Below, one piece after another: positions 6,401 to 10,249 of a DNA stretch of 10,249 nt. Source of the DNA: Planctomycetota bacterium (GTDB lineage: Bacteria > Planctomycetota > Phycisphaerae > Sedimentisphaerales > Anaerobacaceae); NCBI GenBank assembly GCA_013202635.1, contig JABMRO010000151.1, forward strand, positions 1-10,249, written 5' to 3'. The notes beneath the pieces are model-generated. The model did not search any database, was not told where the DNA came from, and saw only the letters and a list, made by a program, of their open reading frames with translations. The number at the start of each line of letters is the position of its first letter. The stretch's first letter is position 1. A program made the translations under genes and the position numbers.

Positions 6401-9010
6401 AACGAGGAGTTTCGCCTGCTCTTCGCCGATCACACCTATCGGCACTTGTTTAATAACGGCCCGGCAACGACAGAGGTATCTTACGCTCGCTACAAGGAGC
6501 TCGCCGACCATATCGAACTGGCCATTATCGCCGAGTCGGCACGCTGGGGCGACCAGGCACGCAGCAGGCCCTATACCCTGGCCGACTGGCAGGCCTCGTG
6601 CGACTACATCCTCGGCACTTACATGCCGCGGCGCCCGGCGATTGTCCTGGGACAATTGCGCAACGCGGGTCTCTATCCGTCCATCGACCCACCTGTTTTC
6701 TATATCAACGGCCAGCCCCAGCACGGGGGCCGGATTCCGGCCACTCACGTCTTATCGATGGCCGCTCCTTTGGGGACGATTTACTACTCGACCGACGGCA
6801 ACGACCCGCGCCTGCCCACCCAACAGAATATCATCAGCAATGTGACTCTTGTTGCTGAGAACGCCGCCAAGCGGGTTATTGTTCCATCCAGCTCGATCAG
6901 CAGCAACTGGAAAGGCGGCGGCATTTTCAACGACTCGGCCTGGACACTCAGCACCGGCAGCCCTGGGGGAATCGGTTACGAAAGAAACTCGGGTTATCAA
7001 AACTACATCAGTCTCGATCTCGAAGCCCAGATGTATAACGGCAATACCACCTGCTACATCCGCATCCCGTTCACAGCCGACCCTGCCGAGGTGATCGGCT
7101 TCAACTTTATGAGATTGAAGATTCGGTATGATGATGGATTTGTCGCTTACCTGAATGGGACGGAAGTGTCGCGACGCAATTTTACCGGGACACCGGCCTG
7201 GAACTCCAGGGCGGACGGCTCACACGACGACTCCGCAGCCGTAAACCTGGAAATGATCGATATCTCAGCCTTTACCGACAGACTGAACAGTGGTAGCAAC
7301 ATATTGGCCATACAGGGCCTGAATACCTCTCAAACAAGTTCCGACATGCTAATCTCCGCCCAGCTCATCGCCGGCGAAAGCTCACCCGTCGGTGAGTTCT
7401 TGTCGGACAGCGCGGTCAAATATACCGGGCCGATCCATTTGGCCGAGAGCACCACCATCAAGACTCGTCTATTGAACGGTGCTACCTGGAGCGCAATGAA
7501 CGAGGTAACCTTTGCCGTCGGGCCGGTCGCCGAGAATCTGCGAATCACCGAGATAATGTACAATCCGCAGGATATGGGTGACCCGGACGACCCGAACAGA
7601 GAATTCATCGAGCTGAAAAACATCGGAACCGAGACTCTGAATCTGAACCTGGTCCGCTTCACGAACGGCGTTGATCTTACCTTCCCATCTCTGGAGCTTG
7701 CAGCAGGTCAATACGTCGTCGTGGTCAAAGACGTCGAGGCGTTTGCAGCCCGGTACGGGATGGACTTGAATATCGTCGGCGAATATTACGGCAGCCTGAA
7801 CAACGCCGGCGAAAAAATTGAGCTGGAGGATGCCATCGGCCAAACCATACTGAATTTCAGTTACAGTGACGGCTGGTACGATATTACCGACGGCATGGAT
7901 TTCTCTCTGACGATAAAAGATCCAACCGCAGCCGACCCGAACCAATGGGACGGCAAGAGCCTCTGGCGCCCGAGCGCCGATCCAGGCGGCTCGCCCGGCC
8001 GGGACGATACTGGCGAACTCCCCGCGCTCGGAGAGGTCGTGATTAACGAGCTGTTAGCTCATTCACACGCAGGCGATCCGGACTGGATAGAACTGCACAA
8101 CACCACCGATACTGCAATTAACATTGGCGGCTGGTTCCTCAGCGACAGTTCTGTTGACTTTATGAAATACGAAATAGCTCCTGGAACAACAATCGAACCG
8201 TATGACTACATTGTTTTCTATGAAGACCTGCATTTCTCCAATTTGGGCGATCCGGGTTGTCACGTACCTTTCGCACTCAGCAAGAACGACGAAACGCTTT
8301 ATCTGCACTCCGGCTGGGACGGCATATTGACCGGATACAACGACCAGGAGAAATTCGGCGCTTCGGAAACCGACATTGCCTTCGGCCGCTATCAGAAAAG
8401 TACCGGCACGTATAATTTTGTGGCTATGAGCGTTAACACGCCGGGCGGTGCCAATGCCTATCCCAAAGTCGGCCCGGTCGTTATCAGCGAGATTATGTAC
8501 AACCCGGTCTCGTGCGACCAGGATGAAGAGTATATCGAGCTGTTCAATATCAGCGATTCTGCGGTTATATTGGCCGAGTACGATAACGAGCTTCTCGTCG
8601 ATGTTCCCTGGCGGCTCGCCGACGATAGCAACGGCATCAGTTTTGATTTCCCGCTCGGCACGACGATGGCCCCCGGAGAATATCTGCTGCTGGTCAAGGA
8701 CAAGGACGCATTTGATTCCGGGTATCCTGCCGCTGCCGGCGGCGTGCAAATTTTCGAATGGGGTCCCGGCAGACTAAACAACGCCGGCGAGAAAGTGCAG
8801 CTCTCGAAACCGGGCGACGAGGTCGAAGGCACGCGTTATTATATCCGCGTGGACCGCGTCAATTACAGCGATGGTTCTCATCCCGTCGGCGATGACCCAT
8901 GGCCGACCGAACCGGATGGGACCGGCAAATCGCTGACACGGAAGGTCTCGGCCGATTACAGCAATGATCCGGAAAATTGGATCGCAGCGGATCCTTCGCC
9001 CGGACGGTAG
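3434..9010 (+). CDS. Giant secreted CotH kinase-like / lamin-tail-domain protein
   Basis: This 1858-residue exported protein has a signal peptide (residues 1-24, cleavage after PASA). Then come: LTD 1 (about 42-175); a beta-sandwich module (about 180-535) interrupted by a PA14-like domain (about 225-399, VNSDDGFGVEM); a CHB_HEX_C-like domain (about 564-634, IHYTLDGSAPS); a CotH kinase-like domain (about 680-1065); a second, split CHB_HEX_C-like domain (about 1086-1129 and 1320-1363, IYYSTDGNDPRLP) around another beta-sandwich copy; and three tandem LTDs (about 1364-1526, 1529-1676, 1678-1858). CotH features include LPTMSIV (682-688), RKKSFRLLFK (749-758), VNGLYWGLYNPTERP (830-844) and FNWDSE (955-960), with D958/E960 as possible metal or catalytic acids. 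Known CotH proteins phosphorylate spore-coat proteins; the planctomycete role and substrate are unknown. The other modules suggest glycan or surface binding. No C-terminal dockerin, PEP-CTERM or membrane anchor is visible. The gene stands alone. Confidence 0.92.
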   Translation: MLRAVEIFSLCLVLVAFLACPASAQLDPDDDPNEYDNPDIFTTPVISEFMASNGSKEPLEEGELLDEDSDSSDWIEIYNPTDQAVHLGGWYLTNDAGNLDQWKFPNGVALNPGQFLVVFASGKNRAAAGAELHTSFRLDIAGEYLALVQSDGDTIAHEYSSKYPRQLTDVSYGLGQYATALIPPGARASYRVPTAGDEGKDWTALGFDDSAWNTGPTGIGFGSTAPGFEVIYYKANTAVGDLDTAELVINNPSYQSTVAAETAPVINYLNTSGNGHFAADNPFPSTVIGGDVDDYVVLVTGKVLIPQSGDWTFGVNSDDGFGVEMTNGTNVLTFSYPSPRSASDTLVTFNVPDWGFYDLRLVFYERGGGSALEFFAAQGRHSSFDASRFWLVGDMASGGLYVISSSDEANTNIEQQMKNVNASLWTRIEFEGDQTAFFDSLALRMKYEDAFVAYLNGVEIARGNFTGMPRWNSAAGDDRPNELASEFAHFEISALTGDLREGTNVLAIHGLNDDKADGEFLVLPELIAASNRMVLQYFTTATPGLFNVSGAMNIVADTKFSVDRGFYDTPFEVVITCETPGVTIHYTLDGSAPSETHGNEYIAPIQIPTTTCLRTMAFRPGWMSTNVDTQTYIFLDHVIHQPGDPFGFPDRWGSTTADYEMDPEVINDPLYRGRMRDSLLSLPTMSIVTETDNLFGASGIYSNSLSAGVAWERSASVEYFYPDDTTGFQVNAGLRIYGGNPFRGMNLTRKKSFRLLFKRQYGPTKLNFPLFDAKDAATRFDTIVLRAGSNDGWNNWGDTDTQYIIDEFMHRMQLDLGQVSPHGIFVHLYVNGLYWGLYNPTERPMASFCANYFGGDKEEWDALNSGTPTGESKTTTWNAMLSQVSSGLTDTESYQKIQGNNPDGSNNLGYDDLLDIENYIDWLFSNFWGGTGDWPGHNYFAGCRRPPNATGFKFFNWDSEGAITIWSNLNANVTGAGNGGARPYSTLRENEEFRLLFADHTYRHLFNNGPATTEVSYARYKELADHIELAIIAESARWGDQARSRPYTLADWQASCDYILGTYMPRRPAIVLGQLRNAGLYPSIDPPVFYINGQPQHGGRIPATHVLSMAAPLGTIYYSTDGNDPRLPTQQNIISNVTLVAENAAKRVIVPSSSISSNWKGGGIFNDSAWTLSTGSPGGIGYERNSGYQNYISLDLEAQMYNGNTTCYIRIPFTADPAEVIGFNFMRLKIRYDDGFVAYLNGTEVSRRNFTGTPAWNSRADGSHDDSAAVNLEMIDISAFTDRLNSGSNILAIQGLNTSQTSSDMLISAQLIAGESSPVGEFLSDSAVKYTGPIHLAESTTIKTRLLNGATWSAMNEVTFAVGPVAENLRITEIMYNPQDMGDPDDPNREFIELKNIGTETLNLNLVRFTNGVDLTFPSLELAAGQYVVVVKDVEAFAARYGMDLNIVGEYYGSLNNAGEKIELEDAIGQTILNFSYSDGWYDITDGMDFSLTIKDPTAADPNQWDGKSLWRPSADPGGSPGRDDTGELPALGEVVINELLAHSHAGDPDWIELHNTTDTAINIGGWFLSDSSVDFMKYEIAPGTTIEPYDYIVFYEDLHFSNLGDPGCHVPFALSKNDETLYLHSGWDGILTGYNDQEKFGASETDIAFGRYQKSTGTYNFVAMSVNTPGGANAYPKVGPVVISEIMYNPVSCDQDEEYIELFNISDSAVILAEYDNELLVDVPWRLADDSNGISFDFPLGTTMAPGEYLLLVKDKDAFDSGYPAAAGGVQIFEWGPGRLNNAGEKVQLSKPGDEVEGTRYYIRVDRVNYSDGSHPVGDDPWPTEPDGTGKSLTRKVSADYSNDPENWIAADPSPGR

Positions 9011-9337
9011 ATTCACTCGGCGACTTCGAAGGCTTTGCGACACCGGCATCAGACCTGTTCATACACAACGAACGGCTTCCGATAGTCCCTCGTCAGTAGC
9101 TGGTTGGCCCGCTCGCAGAACCTGCTGCGCTTGTCAAGCGGGCGTCGGACCACTGAAAAACAGCGTAATTCCAATAATTGCTCTTTGAAAAGAGAATATT
9201 CAGGTATGTGTCAGTGAACAAAAGCCCTCGGACATATCAAACTCAATCAAAATGAAAGAGTTGTGCATCAATATTTGAAGTTTTTCAGGGACTTTCCATG
9301 TGTTAAGCCAACATGAAAACCGAGACGAGTCCGTAAA
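9011..9337. other. Convergent gene-free spacer
   Basis: I find no supported gene between the large gene and the transposase. The spacer holds the nested hairpin at 9101-9152 and probably the nearer terminus of the insertion sequence somewhere in about 9240-9337. I could not define that terminus because the other end of the element is off the window. The part from about 9160 on is AT-rich. Confidence 0.5.
9101..9152 (+). terminator. Nested hairpin downstream of the large gene
   Basis: TGGT (9101-9104) pairs with ACCA (9149-9152), GCCCGCT (9107-9113) with AGCGGGC (9137-9143), and CGCAG (9114-9118) with CTGCG (9125-9129) around a 6-nt loop. Together they make a bulged stem about 90 nt past the stop codon. 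No U-tract follows on the plus strand (AAAAACAGCG comes soon after), so it is not a canonical intrinsic terminator. It may be a 3'-end protective structure or a Rho-dependent end. Confidence 0.35.
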
Positions 9338-10249
9338 CTACGCAGCTTTTTTAAGCCGATACCCGGTGATCCGTGTTTCCTCAAATCGATGATGTTCGAT
9401 ATTACACGGAACCGTTTTTGCGTTACGTTTCGGCTTCTCCGGCTTTTTCTTGTAATAGACATCATCAGGTCGAAGACCATCCAAGGTCATGTGGGGACGC
9501 CACCGGTTATACCAATTCTCATATTCTTCACACAACTTGGTCAAGTGATCAAATCCTTTAATGATCGGAACTCGTTTTAGCCATTCGTACTTCAAGGTTT
9601 TGATGACTCTCTCTGTGACAGAAATTGATCCATGTTTGCCTGCTGCTCCAAGACGCGGCTTTATGTTCCAGCTGTCCAGCAGTTCTGCAAAGACGTCTCC
9701 GGTGAAAACACTGGCCTGATCCGAAATAATGTGTTTTGGTGCATCATGTTCTTCCATGGCACTTTCCAAAGCATTATTGATCCATCCGGCATTGGGACCT
9801 TCCAGTGGAGTCACTGACATGACTTTACGGGAAAAATGATCAATCACAACGAAGATATGAATAGGCCAGAGTCCCCAACACAAAACCATTGTGGTCTCGA
9901 CAGACCAAACGTGATTAGGGTACCAGGCGGGAATGGAGCGGAATTCTGTTTTCCCTTCAGTTTTCTTCGGGATTGTTGATGATACAGGAGCCTTTCGAGG
10001 TTTCGGCCTATTAAGGATATTGCGGACAGTAGAGGCTGAGATAAAGATGTTCAGCATCGCCAGCTGGTTTGCAATCCGAATTCGCCCCCAGTTGATGTTT
10101 GATTTTGTTATTTCCCATACAAGAGATGCTATTTCCAGAGGTGTTTTATTCGCAGAACTGCTGGACTGCTGTTGATCTTCGATCTTATGCAGCCACCGGT
10201 AGAGAGTATATCTGGCGATGCCAAAATACTCAGTTACCCTGCGCCTTGG
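9338..10249 (-). CDS. DDE (rve-type) transposase, 5' end off the window, catalytic Asp replaced
   Basis: The frame is open from the right edge to TAG at 9338-9340, giving 303 visible residues that lack the true N-terminus. An internal ATG at 10055-10057 exists but is not the start, because homologous-looking sequence continues upstream. Visible residues 5-25 (VTEYFGIARYTLYRWLHKIED) look like a DNA-binding helix-turn-helix. The rve integrase core follows from about residue 105. The second acid is the D of IISDQASVF (residue 177) and the third is the E of SVTERVIKTLK (residue 213), giving exact DD35E spacing. The first acid position reads VWSVETT, where VWxVDxT is expected; its codon is GAG at 9896-9898. 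The C-terminus has the usual YNRWRPHMTLDGLRPDDVYY segment and a basic tail. It belongs to the IS481/IS3-like rve transposases; exact family not determined. It is convergent to the large gene. Confidence 0.85.
   Translation of the reverse strand, partial: PRRRVTEYFGIARYTLYRWLHKIEDQQQSSSSANKTPLEIASLVWEITKSNINWGRIRIANQLAMLNIFISASTVRNILNRPKPRKAPVSSTIPKKTEGKTEFRSIPAWYPNHVWSVETTMVLCWGLWPIHIFVVIDHFSRKVMSVTPLEGPNAGWINNALESAMEEHDAPKHIISDQASVFTGDVFAELLDSWNIKPRLGAAGKHGSISVTERVIKTLKYEWLKRVPIIKGFDHLTKLCEEYENWYNRWRPHMTLDGLRPDDVYYKKKPEKPKRNAKTVPCNIEHHRFEETRITGYRLKKAA
9338..10249 (-). mobile_element. Partial insertion sequence (rve/DDE type), ends not located
   Basis: The transposase gene implies an insertion sequence that runs off the right edge. 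With only one side visible, terminal inverted repeats and target-site duplications cannot be identified. The true near end probably lies within about 100 bp below 9338. The extent given covers only the coding part. Confidence 0.55.

Noticed and set aside
3485..9049. Many open frames of 60-230 codons antisense to or out of frame with the large gene.
   Set aside because: They are by-products of a GC-rich long coding region. They have odd residue composition and no recognisable domains, while the plus-strand gene has clear domains throughout.
9297..9315. Imperfect inverted repeat CATGTGTT...AACATG as a possible insertion-sequence terminus.
   Set aside because: The match is short and imperfect, and the partner end is outside the window, so it cannot be tested.

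Overview
The window looks like a chromosome segment of a planctomycete, most likely of the class Phycisphaerae. I infer this from family knowledge, not from a search. Three things point there: an ECF sigma factor paired with a one-span membrane protein whose N-terminus ends in 'MKSRMTKLAAAAVIII'; the tail of a DUF1559-type pseudopilin; and a very large secreted CotH / lamin-tail-domain protein. G+C appears clearly higher in the large gene than in the AT-rich spacers and the left-hand genes.

Left part (1-2600, minus strand): a two-gene unit of an ECF sigma factor (stop at 2057-2059) and a 596-residue membrane-anchored partner (270-2060). They overlap by ATGA, so translation is probably coupled. 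A 10-bp perfect hairpin (213-239) lies just past the stop of the partner gene. The sigma gene has a damaged 5' end: conserved region-2 codons continue upstream of the only plausible start (GTG at 2450-2452) but run into TGA at 2519-2521.

Middle (2600-3433): no intact gene. There is a 37-residue plus-strand remnant matching the C-terminal tail I recall for DUF1559 H-X9-DG pseudopilins (2717-2830), followed by its apparent terminator (2856-2913). Next comes an AT-rich spacer with short repeats and a 16-bp palindrome. A candidate sigma-70-type promoter (3163-3192) then leads into a leader of roughly 235 nt with possible RNA structure and a good Shine-Dalgarno site.

Centre and right (3434-9010, plus strand): one gene encodes a secreted 1858-residue multidomain protein. 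In order it has a signal peptide, lamin-tail domain (LTD) 1, a beta-sandwich module interrupted by a PA14-like domain, a chitobiase/hexosaminidase-C-like (CHB_HEX_C) domain, a CotH kinase-like domain, a second CHB_HEX_C-like domain split by another beta-sandwich module, and three tandem LTDs. It probably acts at or outside the cell surface; its substrate is unknown.

Right edge (9338-10249, minus strand): the 3' part of a DDE transposase gene, convergent to the large gene and running off the window. Its first catalytic Asp is replaced by Glu, so this copy may be inactive or weakened.

I see no rRNA, tRNA or CRISPR array, and no clearly new defence or metabolic system. The most unusual items are the nested domain architecture of the large protein, the broken sigma gene beside an intact partner, and the pseudopilin remnant.
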